DNA of 64,000 nt, from the NCBI RefSeq assembly GCF_043555875.1, contig NZ_JBIGHW010000015.1, positions 29,534-93,533 of the forward strand, written 5' to 3'. A model generated the notes under the pieces. The model was not told the origin of the DNA. It ran no database searches and saw nothing but the letters and a program-made list of their open reading frames with translations. Positions 8,685 to 18,354 of this stretch are shown here, piece after piece. Origin of the DNA: Pelomonas margarita (GTDB taxonomy: Bacteria; Pseudomonadota; Gammaproteobacteria; Burkholderiales; Burkholderiaceae_C). The first letter of the stretch is position 1. Each line of letters starts with the position of its first letter. A program made the translations under genes and the position numbers.

Positions 8685-10373
8685 GCGCCAGTCGATGACT
8701 GTCGACGCGGGCTGGCACTGCACCATGGGGGCCGATGCCGGCTCGGTGCAACTGGCAAACCAGCCGTCCCCGGTGGGGTTGCGGAACTCGCGCAGGCGGT
8801 CCGCCAGGTAGCGCGCGCCGTCGAGGTCGCCCGTCGCCTCCAGCGAGCGCGACCAGTGCATCAGCAGCCGGGCATCGATGAGGCTGAACGCCGTGCGCCG
8901 CGTGGCGGCCAGCGCCGCCGGGCCCGGGGGCTGGCTGGTGGCTGCCGCGTAGTCGGCCTGGTGCGCAAAGAACGGCGACGCCTGACCGGCGGCGATGCGC
9001 TGCCCCAGCGGCAAGGCATCCTCGCCCGGCGCGTAGATGGCGACGATGCGCTGGTAGTCCCACACCGCAAACAGGCTGCCGGCCACCAGCACAGCGCCCG
9101 CCAGGCTCAGCGGCACCGACGAGGCCGTGCGCCCGCGTTCGCCGGCCGGCAGTGCCAGCCCCAGCGCAAAGCAGGCGGGCAGCAGGAAGTAGGCATACCA
9201 CAGCGGGTACTCCAGCAGGCTGTGCAGGCCGATGGTCAGCACGATCATCAAGGCAGCCCGGCGCAGCGGCGCGTCCTCATCGGCCCGCGCGGCGCCTCGC
9301 CAGGCCTGCCACAGCGCCCAGCACAGCAGGGCCAGCACGGCACCCGCCCACGGCAGCCCCAGCTCGACCGCCAGCTGCGACGGCAGGTTGTGCGTGTGGT
9401 CGAAGAAGGCGATCGGGCGTGCGGGGAACGGTGTCAGGCTCCATGCGAAATTAAAGCTACCCCAGCCCACGCCGACCAGCGGATGCGCCAGCGTCAGCGC
9501 CCAGGCGTCGCGCAAGATGGCCAGCCGCGATGGCGAGCCCGCGCCCTCCGACAGCCGCGACGCGGCACCGAAGGCATGGCCCTCAGCCGACCACTGCGCC
9601 ATCAGCCACCAACTCAGGCCCAGCATCAGCGGCGTGGCCAGCAGCGCCAGGCGCGCCGTGCGCGACAGCCGGCGATCCACCAGGCCCCAGATCGCCAGCA
9701 TCGCGATGCCGATGAAGCCCGTGCGTGACGCGCTCAACACCACCGTGAACACGCTCGCGAACAGCAGCGGCGCCAGCAGCGCGCGCCAGCCTCGCTTCTC
9801 AGTGATGAAGACGGCCGCCACGGCCATCCACATCATCAGGCTGGCCAGGTGGTTGGGCTGGCGCAGGTTGCCCACGGCCCGGCCGGCAATGCCGGAGCGG
9901 GCGATGACGGTGCCGTTGGCCAGGTCCGGCGCGAACACCTGCACCAGGCTGATGGCCACGGTGAGCAGGCCAGTGACGAGCAGACCCCAGGCCAGCGCCT
10001 CGCCGGCCGTGCGGCGCGCAACGGGAGACAGGCCTTGCGCCAGCAGCAGCACCGCCAGCCCCGCGCCCAGGATGGCCGCAGCCCCCAAGCCCAGCGACGG
10101 CGGCAGTCCACGCCACAGCACGGATGAGAGTGGGGCGACGAACAGCAGCGCCAACGCCAGCGAGGCGGGCGACGTGAGTCCGCCGCGCCAGTTCGGCACG
10201 GCACGCGCGCACAGCAGCAGTGCCAGCCCCCAGCCGGCCAGCGCGAGCAGCTGGTTGTAGAGCGTGGCGGCGGGGGTCTGGTTGAAGGCCAGCAGCGGGG
10301 GTAGGAGCGTGGCCAGCGCGATAGCGGGGATGCTCGTATCGGCCAATGCGGCCGGGGACCTGGAACCGGTCAT
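8673..10373 (-). CDS. PglL-type O-oligosaccharyltransferase / O-antigen ligase family protein
   Basis: A 566-residue polytopic protein with about 11-12 hydrophobic helices and a large loop containing FFDHTHNLPSQLAVELGL, the HTHN signature of Wzy_C ligases. The N terminus (LATLLPPLLAFNQTPAATLYNQ) matches the PglL_A region, and the C-terminal 150 residues match the extra domain of PglL proteins. Such enzymes move lipid-linked glycans to pilin or other periplasmic proteins. It is the third gene after the pilin and a second ligase, so pilin is the likely acceptor (inference). Confidence 0.85.
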   Translation of the reverse strand: MTGSRSPAALADTSIPAIALATLLPPLLAFNQTPAATLYNQLLALAGWGLALLLCARAVPNWRGGLTSPASLALALLFVAPLSSVLWRGLPPSLGLGAAAILGAGLAVLLLAQGLSPVARRTAGEALAWGLLVTGLLTVAISLVQVFAPDLANGTVIARSGIAGRAVGNLRQPNHLASLMMWMAVAAVFITEKRGWRALLAPLLFASVFTVVLSASRTGFIGIAMLAIWGLVDRRLSRTARLALLATPLMLGLSWWLMAQWSAEGHAFGAASRLSEGAGSPSRLAILRDAWALTLAHPLVGVGWGSFNFAWSLTPFPARPIAFFDHTHNLPSQLAVELGLPWAGAVLALLCWALWQAWRGAARADEDAPLRRAALMIVLTIGLHSLLEYPLWYAYFLLPACFALGLALPAGERGRTASSVPLSLAGAVLVAGSLFAVWDYQRIVAIYAPGEDALPLGQRIAAGQASPFFAHQADYAAATSQPPGPAALAATRRTAFSLIDARLLMHWSRSLEATGDLDGARYLADRLREFRNPTGDGWFASCTEPASAPMVQCQPASTVIDWRSLR

Positions 10374-10423
10374 GTGCGGTCAATCGGAGGTTGTGACCCG
10401 CAATGCGCGGGATAGCGGCCGCC

Positions 10424-11797
10424 TCAGAGCCAGCCTTGTTGCCAGAACCGCGGACGCGGCTTCTGGTCGGCAGTCGTGACCGGGCTGAGGTCGGAAATGC
10501 GCGGCGGATCGTACTGCCATTGCTGCCAGGTCACGGCTGCCAGCCAGAGCTGCACCGTCATCAGCGGCAGCATGGGCAGCAGGCTTGCGCGCCTGCGCTG
10601 CGACAGGGCCGTCGTGTGCGGGAGTTCGGCCCACAGTAACCCATAAACCAACGCGATCCAGACCTGCGATACCGGCATCACGAAGTTGCCTGAGAAACCC
10701 GCATCCACCAAGGCGGCGACGATCGCGGCGCCCAGCGCAGCTGTCATTCCGTGTTGTGTCGAGCGGGTCTGCCGTAACGTTGTCGAGGCCCGCCACAGCG
10801 GCAGCAGCAGCAGGGCCAGAAGTAGGAGCAGCGACGGCAGCCCGAACTCGGCAGCCCATTGCAGATAGAGGTTGTGTGGGTGCGCGCCTTTCGGGTGAGC
10901 CAGCGCGGCGAAATGCATGGGGCCGGCGCCGAGCCACGGGTGGGCCTGGATCTGTTCCAGCGCCGCAGACAGAAGAAGGTCGCGGGAATGACTGCTGCCG
11001 AGCTCTTGCACACTCGCGAACTGGCCTGCCCAGTTCCGGTTCAGCAAGCGCGGCAAGGCGACGAAGAGCGACAGATGCAGCCCCGCCCCCAGCAGCGCGC
11101 TCAGTGCCAGTCGGCGCCACAGGGCCGTGGCCCCGACGCATGCGCACCAGACGGCGGCGACAGCCAGCGCCAGCAGGCTGGCCCGCGCGAGGTCCATGAA
11201 CAGCCAGGCGAAGTGCAGCGATGCCACGCCCAGCGCAACACGTCGCCGCTTTTGGCCAGGGGCTGCCACAGACCAGCCCAGCAGCACAGGCACAGCCAGC
11301 GTCTGGGCGTGGTTGAAGAAGCGTGGGTTGTCGAAGCCCAGATGCAGCATGCGCGCGTTCAGCGGCGCCCCTTCGGCGAGCGCTGCAGCATAGATGCCGA
11401 GGGTCAACGTGAAGTACGCGCAGCTAGCGGCTAGCAGCGCGTCGTAGACCCATCCGACCGCCGCGCTTCGTGCCGCGCGGTACGCCTGGCGTGCCACGAC
11501 GGCCAAGCCCAACAGCAGCGCCACCTCTTGAGCCGCAGCGCCGAACTGCGCTGCCGTCAGTAGCGACCCTAGCGCTAGAGTCAGGCTGGCGGCGCCACAG
11601 CCCAATAGTGACCGGTGCTTCGTCCATTCAGGTACCGCCGGCGAGAACAGGGCGAGGCTGGTCACGACAGCCAGCAAGCCCACTTGCAGGAGCCGGCTGC
11701 CGTCGTGGCTGGAGACCGCAAACGGCAGCAGTGGCGCGACAGCCAGATAGGTGATGCTGGCGGCAAGCGCTGCAGTGGCGGGCGTGTCGCGTTCCAT
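10424..11797 (-). CDS. O-antigen ligase family protein (Wzy_C)
   Basis: A 457-residue polytopic membrane protein. The Wzy_C signature is visible as PWLGAGPMHFAALAHPKGAHPHNLYLQ, split here as GAGPMHFA and AHPHNLYLQWAAEFGL. It has about 11 hydrophobic segments and a C-terminal positively charged tail. It is shorter than the neighbouring PglL-type protein and lacks that protein's C-terminal domain, so it may be the pilin glycosyltransferase of TfpO type or a polymerase working with its neighbour. It lies 81 bases after the pilin, beyond a terminator hairpin, and 50 bases before the next ligase. Confidence 0.82.
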   Translation of the reverse strand: MERDTPATAALAASITYLAVAPLLPFAVSSHDGSRLLQVGLLAVVTSLALFSPAVPEWTKHRSLLGCGAASLTLALGSLLTAAQFGAAAQEVALLLGLAVVARQAYRAARSAAVGWVYDALLAASCAYFTLTLGIYAAALAEGAPLNARMLHLGFDNPRFFNHAQTLAVPVLLGWSVAAPGQKRRRVALGVASLHFAWLFMDLARASLLALAVAAVWCACVGATALWRRLALSALLGAGLHLSLFVALPRLLNRNWAGQFASVQELGSSHSRDLLLSAALEQIQAHPWLGAGPMHFAALAHPKGAHPHNLYLQWAAEFGLPSLLLLLALLLLPLWRASTTLRQTRSTQHGMTAALGAAIVAALVDAGFSGNFVMPVSQVWIALVYGLLWAELPHTTALSQRRRASLLPMLPLMTVQLWLAAVTWQQWQYDPPRISDLSPVTTADQKPRPRFWQQGWL

Positions 11798-11835
11798 GGT
11801 TGGTAGTGACGTGGCGCGGCGGCGCTGTAAAACTG

Positions 11836-11858
11836 AAAAAGGGGCCTAAGCCCCTTTT
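11836..11858 (-). terminator. Rho-independent terminator after pilin
   Basis: On the minus strand AAAAGGGGC-TTAG-GCCCCTTTTT forms a perfect stem with a T-run, 20 bases past the pilin stop. It would give a strong short pilin transcript and lower read-through into the ligase genes. Confidence 0.85.
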
Positions 11859-11878
11859 CTGTTTCAAACCTCGGCAGG

Positions 11879-12343
11879 TCAGGTGCCGGCGTTGTTCTTC
11901 TTGAGCGATTCGATGAGAACCGTATTGTCGGTACCAGTGATGGTCGTATCGGTGTTCCAGATCACGGCGTCGCCGACGACGTTCGCGACCTTGAACGTGA
12001 TCGTCTTGCCAGCGGTGTCTTTGCCGATGTCATTCAGCGTCAGGGTGATGTCGCCGTCTACCACGGCCACCGAAGCGACTTCCTTGGTAGCCACGGTAGC
12101 GGGAATGCCATTCGTGCTGAGGTTGCAGCCGGTCTTGACACCGCCCTTTTCTTGGATGCACAGCGCGACAGCGCTCTTGTACGCATCGCCCACGGTGATC
12201 GCGTTGGCCGCCTTGGCGCGCGACGTGTAGGTGCGGTACTGCGGCAGCGCCACAGCGGCCAGGATGCCGATGATGGCCACGACGATCATCAGTTCGATCA
12301 GGGTGAAGCCCTTCTGGGCTTGGGTGCGTGCGTTCAGTTGCAT
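11879..12343 (-). CDS. pilA: Type IV major pilin
   Basis: A 154-residue prepilin. The 12-residue leader MQLNARTQAQKG is followed by the prepilin peptidase site G/F and the class IVa N-terminal helix FTLIELMIVVAIIGILAAVA with Glu at mature position 5. Start 12343 is fixed by CTGGAG 7 bases upstream; the longer in-frame extension is not pilin-like. The mature protein has two cysteines in CIQEKGG...TGC, 12 residues apart, likely a disulfide loop in the mid-domain, unlike the usual C-terminal D-region. Two O-antigen-ligase-type genes follow, suggesting glycosylation. A sigma-54 promoter lies upstream. Confidence 0.96.
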   Translation of the reverse strand: MQLNARTQAQKGFTLIELMIVVAIIGILAAVALPQYRTYTSRAKAANAITVGDAYKSAVALCIQEKGGVKTGCNLSTNGIPATVATKEVASVAVVDGDITLTLNDIGKDTAGKTITFKVANVVGDAVIWNTDTTITGTDNTVLIESLKKNNAGT

Positions 12344-12391
12344 GTCAGTACTCCAGGGAGAGGGGTTGGGGGTGAGGACAGTCCCCTTGAA

Positions 12392-12407
12392 TGCAGGGCG
12401 CGTGCCA
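12392..12407 (-). promoter_or_regulatory. Sigma-54 promoter of pilin gene
   Basis: The minus strand reads TGGCACGCGCCCTGCA, matching the sigma-54 consensus TGGCACG-N4-TTGCA with one change (C for the first T of the -12 element) and correct GG-GC spacing. Initiation would fall near 12381, leaving a leader of about 38 bases that includes the ribosome site. RpoN and a PilR-like activator are the expected regulators by analogy with other pilA genes. Confidence 0.8.
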
Positions 12408-12540
12408 GCTTTTTGAGGGCCTGGGCGCGTGCAAAAGCGCACGATTGACGGCCCAGTTCGGCGGGCGCTGACAAAAATCGTCACTTCGCGCTGCCGCGTT
12501 TTGTCAGATGGGCGGATTGGGGCAAGAAACGTCAGGCATG

Positions 12541-12562
12541 AAAAACGGCGCCGAAGCGCCGT
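12541..12562 (-). terminator. Rho-independent terminator after phosphodiesterase
   Basis: On the minus strand ACGGCGC-TTCG-GCGCCGT is a perfect 7-base stem with a stable TTCG tetraloop followed by TTTTT. It lies 25 bases past the phosphodiesterase stop and insulates the pilin promoter. Confidence 0.85.
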
Positions 12563-12586
12563 GGGTGTAACCGAGCTCACGCGCTG

Positions 12587-13372
12587 TTACAGCGACATCA
12601 CCTGGCCCGCCTGCAGGGCGGAGATGCGGTGTGGGCTGTCCAGCCGCTGCACGCCCTGCATGACGGCATCCATCTCACCGGGCTTGATGTGCGTGATGCG
12701 CACATCCACGCTGCCGTCGAGGTGGCTCAGTTCCTGGCCGAGGTCGGTGGGGCACAGGTGTTGGCTGACATGGGCCAGCGCGATCTCGTCGTCGCTGAAC
12801 GCGGTCTCGATGACGAGGTGGGACAGCCGCAGTTCCGCCAGCCGGCGCCACAAGGCCGGGTTGGGGCCGGTGTCGCCGGTGAACACCCAGTGTGCGTGGC
12901 CGCTGGCCGGGCCGCCGTCCACGGCAAAGCCGACGGCGGGCACGGTGTGGACCGCCGACAGCACCTCCACGAAGCGGCCGCCCAGTGCAAGCCGGTCGCC
13001 CACCTGGAAGGGGTGCAGGCTCAGCACCGGGGCCTCGCGGCTGGGCAGGCGGGTGAAGTCGGGCCAGATGGCGCCGTTGAAGACGTGTTGCTGCAGCGCG
13101 GCCAGGGTTTCGGGCAGCGCGTGGACCTGGATGGGCGGGCGGCCGGCCGCAGCGCGCAGGCGCAGCACGGCGTCGGCCAGCAGCGGGATGCCCAGCACAT
13201 GGTCCAGGTGGGAGTGCGTGAGCAGGATGTGGTCTATGGCGGCCAGCGCGTCCAGCGGCAGGTCGCCCACGCCGGTACCGGCGTCGATGAGGACATCGTC
13301 GTCCAGCAGGAAGGCAGTGGTCTTGCAGCCGGCGGCGATGGCGCCGGAGCAGCCCAGGACGCGGATGTTCAT
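12587..13372 (-). CDS. Class II 3',5'-cyclic-nucleotide phosphodiesterase
   Basis: A 261-residue metallo-beta-lactamase-fold protein. The metal motif T52-H-S-H-L-D-H58 and the VFTGDTGPNPALW strand, plus late H in ITHIKP, match the PDEase_II family (yeast PDE1/ CpdP), which hydrolyses cAMP or cGMP. No signal peptide is seen (MNIRVLGCSGA), so it should be cytoplasmic. It lies between the FHA gene and the pilin gene; a link to cAMP control of pili is possible but only inferred. Confidence 0.85.
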   Translation of the reverse strand: MNIRVLGCSGAIAAGCKTTAFLLDDDVLIDAGTGVGDLPLDALAAIDHILLTHSHLDHVLGIPLLADAVLRLRAAAGRPPIQVHALPETLAALQQHVFNGAIWPDFTRLPSREAPVLSLHPFQVGDRLALGGRFVEVLSAVHTVPAVGFAVDGGPASGHAHWVFTGDTGPNPALWRRLAELRLSHLVIETAFSDDEIALAHVSQHLCPTDLGQELSHLDGSVDVRITHIKPGEMDAVMQGVQRLDSPHRISALQAGQVMSL

Positions 13373-13496
13373 GCGGTGCGGTGGCTCGGGATCGGTGGCC
13401 TCGCAGTGTGCGAGGTGGAGCCAAGAATGTACGCACCCGTCCCCGGGGGCTGTCGGTCGGAATACCGGGTTGGGGCCATCCCCGGCGTGAGGATGT

Positions 13497-13523
13497 CACG
13501 CCGCCGCTGGGGCTGGCGGCGTG
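13497..13523 (-). terminator. Hairpin after FHA gene
   Basis: CACGCCGCC and GGCGGCGTG form a perfect 9-base stem six bases past the FHA stop on the minus strand. No T-run follows, so termination is uncertain. Confidence 0.4.
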
Positions 13524-13528
13524 CGCCC

Positions 13529-14194
13529 TCAGCCCTGCACGAATTGCATCTGCGTGCCGGCCAGTTCGATGAGGTCGCCGGTGCGCAGCGCCATGGATTC
13601 GCCGGTCAGCGGGATGCCGTTGACGCTGGGGCGCTGGGCGCCTTCGACGTGGGCGAACACATAGCCGGTGGGGCGCTTGGTGATGGAGGCCACCTGCACG
13701 CCGGGCTTGCCCAGCGTTGTGACGACCTTGGTCAGCGCGACCTCGCGGCCCGCCGCCGCGCCGGTCAGCACTTTGATGGCTGCGGGGCCGACGGCGGGAG
13801 CGCCACCGCCCAGGCCGCCGAAGGAGGAGCCGGTGCCGGCACTGCCGCCGAGGCCGGGCACGGCCGCGCCCGGCTTGAGGATCATGGTCTTCTCGTAGTC
13901 GCCGCCGTCATTGAGCAGGAACTTGATCTTGTACTTGCCGATCTCGACGGTGTCGTTGTCCGCCAGCAGCTGCTTCTTGATCGCCTTGCCGTTGATGTAG
14001 GTGCCGTTGGTGGAGTTGAGGTCTTCGATGAAGACGTCGTTGCCCACCATCTGCAGCACGGCGTGCTCACCCGAGACGGCCAGGTTGTCGATGACGATGT
14101 CGTTGTAGGGACGCCGACCCAGTGTGGTCTTGTCCTTGGTGATCTGCACCTCCTTGATCACGACGCCGTCGAGCGAAACCACCAGTTTGCCCAT
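13529..14194 (-). CDS. FHA-domain protein
   Basis: A 221-residue cytoplasmic protein with an N-terminal forkhead-associated domain (about residues 5-90): the phosphothreonine-binding residues appear as G26-R27, S41-G-E-H44 and N60-S-T-N-G-T. A glycine-rich linker (GLGGSAGTGSSFGGLGGG region) leads to a second, weaker FHA-like beta domain at about 130-220 (VLTGAAAGREVAL, TLGKPGVQVASI). Start 14194 has GAGG 7 bases upstream; the TTG at 14206 is less likely. It follows the kinase-phosphatase pair on the same strand and is probably their phosphopeptide reader. Confidence 0.9.
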   Translation of the reverse strand: MGKLVVSLDGVVIKEVQITKDKTTLGRRPYNDIVIDNLAVSGEHAVLQMVGNDVFIEDLNSTNGTYINGKAIKKQLLADNDTVEIGKYKIKFLLNDGGDYEKTMILKPGAAVPGLGGSAGTGSSFGGLGGGAPAVGPAAIKVLTGAAAGREVALTKVVTTLGKPGVQVASITKRPTGYVFAHVEGAQRPSVNGIPLTGESMALRTGDLIELAGTQMQFVQG

Positions 14195-14243
14195 GAATGA
14201 CCTCAAGTTCTGTTGTTCGTGCCGCGACTCTCAGGCGGGGATG

Positions 14244-15041
14244 TCAGTTGCCGCCACGCCGTCCGAAGGGCCACCAGCCCCGCCCTTCGGTGCGTTGACG
14301 GCCCTCCGCGCGGGCCAGGATGAGAGCGATGTTATCGCGGCCGCCATGGTCATTGGCCGCATTGATCAGTGCCTGCGCCGCCTCCGGCAGCGTTGCGTGC
14401 GCATTGAGCAACGCAGCGATGCTGTCGTCCGGCAGCATGTCGGACAGGCCGTCGGAGCAGAAGAGGTAGGTGTCGCCCGCTTGCACCTCGTGCAGGTGCA
14501 ACTCCATCAGAACTGTGTCTTCGACACCCACGGCGCGCGTGACGAGGTTCTTGTTGGTGGAGTAGGCCGCCTCTTCTACGGTCAACAGGCCGGCGTCGAT
14601 CTGTTCCTGCAGCAGCGAGTGGTCGCGCGTGATCTGGGTGAACTGGCCGGCGCGCAGACGGTAGCCGCGTGAGTCGCCGACGTGGCCCAGCAGCAGGCCT
14701 TCGGGGCGGAACACGCCCAGCACCAGCGTCGTGCCCATGCCGGCGTACTGCGGGTTGGTGTTGGCGGCGTTGAAGATGGCACGGTTGGCGTTGTCCACGC
14801 AGATGTCCATCGCGCGCTTGACTTCTCCGGCACGGGCCTCGCGGCCGGCGTCCTTGAGCCAGCGCCCGAGCTCGGTGCTGATGAAGCCGGTCAGCATCTG
14901 GCTGGCGACCTCGCCGGCGTTGTAGCCACCCATGCCGTCGGCCAGCACCGCCAGGCCGGCGGCTTCGTCCAGCGCGACCGAGTCTTCGTTGTTGTCGCGC
15001 GCGCGGCCCACGTCGGTGGCGCTGAAGAACTCCAGGATCAT
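14244..15041 (-). CDS. PP2C-family Ser/Thr phosphatase
   Basis: A 265-residue PPM/PP2C phosphatase. Metal-binding motifs are visible: RDNNEDS near residue 20, LADGMGGYNAGEVAS near 34-48, LLGHVGDSRGYRLR, and CSDGLSDML plus GGRDNI near the C terminus. It removes phosphate from Ser/Thr in a Mn/Mg-dependent manner. Its start overlaps the kinase stop by 4 bases, a typical coupling of antagonistic enzymes. Confidence 0.93.
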   Translation of the reverse strand: MILEFFSATDVGRARDNNEDSVALDEAAGLAVLADGMGGYNAGEVASQMLTGFISTELGRWLKDAGREARAGEVKRAMDICVDNANRAIFNAANTNPQYAGMGTTLVLGVFRPEGLLLGHVGDSRGYRLRAGQFTQITRDHSLLQEQIDAGLLTVEEAAYSTNKNLVTRAVGVEDTVLMELHLHEVQAGDTYLFCSDGLSDMLPDDSIAALLNAHATLPEAAQALINAANDHGGRDNIALILARAEGRQRTEGRGWWPFGRRGGN

Positions 15042-16180
15042 GAGGCTCGGGCGGGGTCTTGGGGCTCGTGGGGCTCGCCGGCAGGCGCGGAGGAGCGGCG
15101 ATTCTGCCCTGCTTCCTCTGGCGTCAAGCGCAGTGTTTGTGCGAAGGCTTCATCCTGGGGACGGGCGGCCCCGGGTTCGCTGGCGGCCGGCTCGGCCTGC
15201 AGGTCCATGATGAGCACAGCCTCCAGGTCGCGCGCCATCTGTTCCCCGCTGGGGTAGCGCAGCTCCGGGCGCTTCTCCAGGGCCACGGTCAGCACCAGCG
15301 CCAGCGATTCGGGCAGGCTGGGGCGGTGAATCCTCACGTCGGGCGCGGACTCGGTGGCGATCTGCTGCATCAGCCTTGCCATGGAGTCGCTCTGGTGTGG
15401 CAGCACGCCGGTCAGCAGCTGATACAGCAGCACGCCCAGGGAGTACAGGTCACTGCGCCCGTCGACCGTCAGGCCTGCCAGCTGCTCCGGTGACATGAAG
15501 GACGGCGTGCCCAGCACCAGGCCGGTCCGCGTGCGGCTGCCGTCGCCGACGCGGGCGATGCCGAAGTCCATCAGCTTGAGGCTGCCGTTGACGCGGTCCA
15601 GCATCACGTTGGCGGGCTTGATGTCCCGGTGGACGACGCTGCGGCTGTGGGCGTAATGCAGCGCACGCGCCAGCCGCGCGCCGAGCTGCACGACTTCGCG
15701 CACGGGCAGCAGCTGGCCGGGCTTGGTGAAGAGGCTGAGGTCGCGGCCCAGCACGTACTCCAGTGCGATCCAGGCATCGCGGCCGTCCTGGCCGGCGTCG
15801 ACCACCTGCAGGATGTCCGGGTGCTCCAGTTGCCGCGCGGCCCGGGCTTCGCGCATGAAGCGCTCGCGCACATCGACCAGGTCTTCGGCCGAGAACTCGC
15901 GGCTCAGCGCCAGCCGCTTGACGGCCACCTGCCGACCGGTGGAGCGCTGTGTGGCCTTGTAGACGATGGCCATGGCACCGCGGCCGATTTCGGCGCCGAG
16001 TTCGAAGTCGTGCAGTTCGGGGGGCGCGGGCGCCGGTTTGACCGACGCGGCAGATGTGCCCGGCGCCTGGGTTTGCTGCACAAGGGGCAGCGTGGACAGT
16101 TCGCTGGGCACGGCCTCGTCGCCCGCACGCCCGATGAGGCGCTGCCAGAACCCAGGTTTGCCGCTAGCCATGGTGAACAT
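15038..16180 (-). CDS. Soluble Hanks-type Ser/Thr protein kinase
   Basis: A 380-residue kinase. The Gly-rich loop (GAEIGRGAMA, about 63-71), catalytic lysine K88 (VAVKRL), HRDIKPANV with D186, DFG at 205-207 and PSFMSPEQL activation-loop end are all intact. There is no transmembrane helix, unlike PknB; the C-terminal 60 residues are a low-complexity tail. ATGs at 16180 and 16171 are both possible starts. With the downstream phosphatase and FHA genes it forms a PpkA/PppA/Fha-like signalling set, but no type VI secretion genes are in view. Confidence 0.92.
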   Translation of the reverse strand: MFTMASGKPGFWQRLIGRAGDEAVPSELSTLPLVQQTQAPGTSAASVKPAPAPPELHDFELGAEIGRGAMAIVYKATQRSTGRQVAVKRLALSREFSAEDLVDVRERFMREARAARQLEHPDILQVVDAGQDGRDAWIALEYVLGRDLSLFTKPGQLLPVREVVQLGARLARALHYAHSRSVVHRDIKPANVMLDRVNGSLKLMDFGIARVGDGSRTRTGLVLGTPSFMSPEQLAGLTVDGRSDLYSLGVLLYQLLTGVLPHQSDSMARLMQQIATESAPDVRIHRPSLPESLALVLTVALEKRPELRYPSGEQMARDLEAVLIMDLQAEPAASEPGAARPQDEAFAQTLRLTPEEAGQNRRSSAPAGEPHEPQDPARAS

Positions 16181-16202
16181 CTTAGGGGGCTGGACCGACC
16201 AA

Positions 16203-16231
16203 GAAAAAAGCCGCTGGTTTCCCAGCGGCTT
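16203..16231 (-). terminator. Rho-independent terminator after sucCD
   Basis: On the minus strand AAGCCGCTGG-GAAA-CCAGCGGCTT forms a perfect 10-base stem with a GNRA-type loop and runs into TTTTCTT. It closes the sucC-sucD transcript 25 bases past the sucD stop. Confidence 0.9.
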
Positions 16232-16255
16232 TCGAGCTTGAGCGCGAGGTGCAGC

Positions 16256-17149
16256 TTACAGCAGGCCCTTGAGCAGGCGACCCATCTCGGACGGGTTGCG
16301 CGTGATCGTGAAGCCGCACTCTTCCATGATGGCGAGCTTGGCATCAGCTGTGTCGGCACCGCCGGAGATCAGCGCGCCGGCATGGCCCATGCGCTTGCCG
16401 GGAGGGGCGGTGACACCGGCGATGAAGCCGACGATGGGCTTCTTCATGTTGGCCTTGCACCAGCGCGCGGCTTCCGCCTCGTCCGGGCCGCCGATCTCGC
16501 CGATCATGATGACGGCGTCGGTGTCCGGGTCGTCGTTGAAGGCCTTCATCACGTCGATGTGCTTCAGGCCGTTGATCGGGTCGCCACCGATGCCGACCGC
16601 CGACGACTGGCCGATGCCCAGTTCGGTCAGCTGTGCCACGGCTTCATACGTCAGAGTGCCGGAGCGCGACACGACGCCGATGCGGCCCTTGCGGTGGATG
16701 TGGCCCGGCATGATGCCGATCTTGATTTCTTCCGGCGTGATCAGGCCCGGGCAGTTGGGGCCCAGCAGCAGCGTGCGCTTGCCGCCGGCGGCTTCCTTGG
16801 CCTTCATCTTGTTGCGCACTTCCAGCATGTCGCGGACGGGGATGCCTTCCGTGATGCAGATGGCCAGGTCCAGGTCGGCCTCAACGGCTTCCCAGATGGC
16901 GGCAGCGGCGCCGGCGGGCGGCACATAGATCACCGAGACGGTCGCGCCGGTCTGGCCGGCGGCTTCCTTGACGGTGGCGTAGATGGGGATCTCGGAGAAC
17001 TTCTCGCCTGCCTTCTTCGGGTTCACGCCCGCGACGAAGGCGTTCTTGCCGTTGGCATAGGCCTGGCAGCCCAGCGTGTGGAACTGGCCGGTCTTGCCAG
17101 TGATGCCCTGGGTGATGACCTTGGTGTCTTTGTTGATGTAGATCGACAT
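16256..17149 (-). CDS. sucD: Succinyl-CoA synthetase alpha subunit
   Basis: A 297-residue subunit of the TCA-cycle enzyme that interconverts succinyl-CoA and succinate with ATP synthesis. The N terminus (MSIYINKDTKVITQGITGKTG) is a CoA-binding Rossmann domain, and the phosphorylated histidine lies in GHAGALISG. Start 17149 is chosen from family alignment; upstream residues overlap the sucC 3' end. It lies 19 bases after sucC. Confidence 0.97.
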   Translation of the reverse strand: MSIYINKDTKVITQGITGKTGQFHTLGCQAYANGKNAFVAGVNPKKAGEKFSEIPIYATVKEAAGQTGATVSVIYVPPAGAAAAIWEAVEADLDLAICITEGIPVRDMLEVRNKMKAKEAAGGKRTLLLGPNCPGLITPEEIKIGIMPGHIHRKGRIGVVSRSGTLTYEAVAQLTELGIGQSSAVGIGGDPINGLKHIDVMKAFNDDPDTDAVIMIGEIGGPDEAEAARWCKANMKKPIVGFIAGVTAPPGKRMGHAGALISGGADTADAKLAIMEECGFTITRNPSEMGRLLKGLL

Positions 17150-17168
17150 GGTGTGGAACTCCTGGGCT

Positions 17169-18329
<1,161 letters not shown>

Positions 18330-18354
18330 GGCTGGGTCTTTCGGGTCGGGGGAG

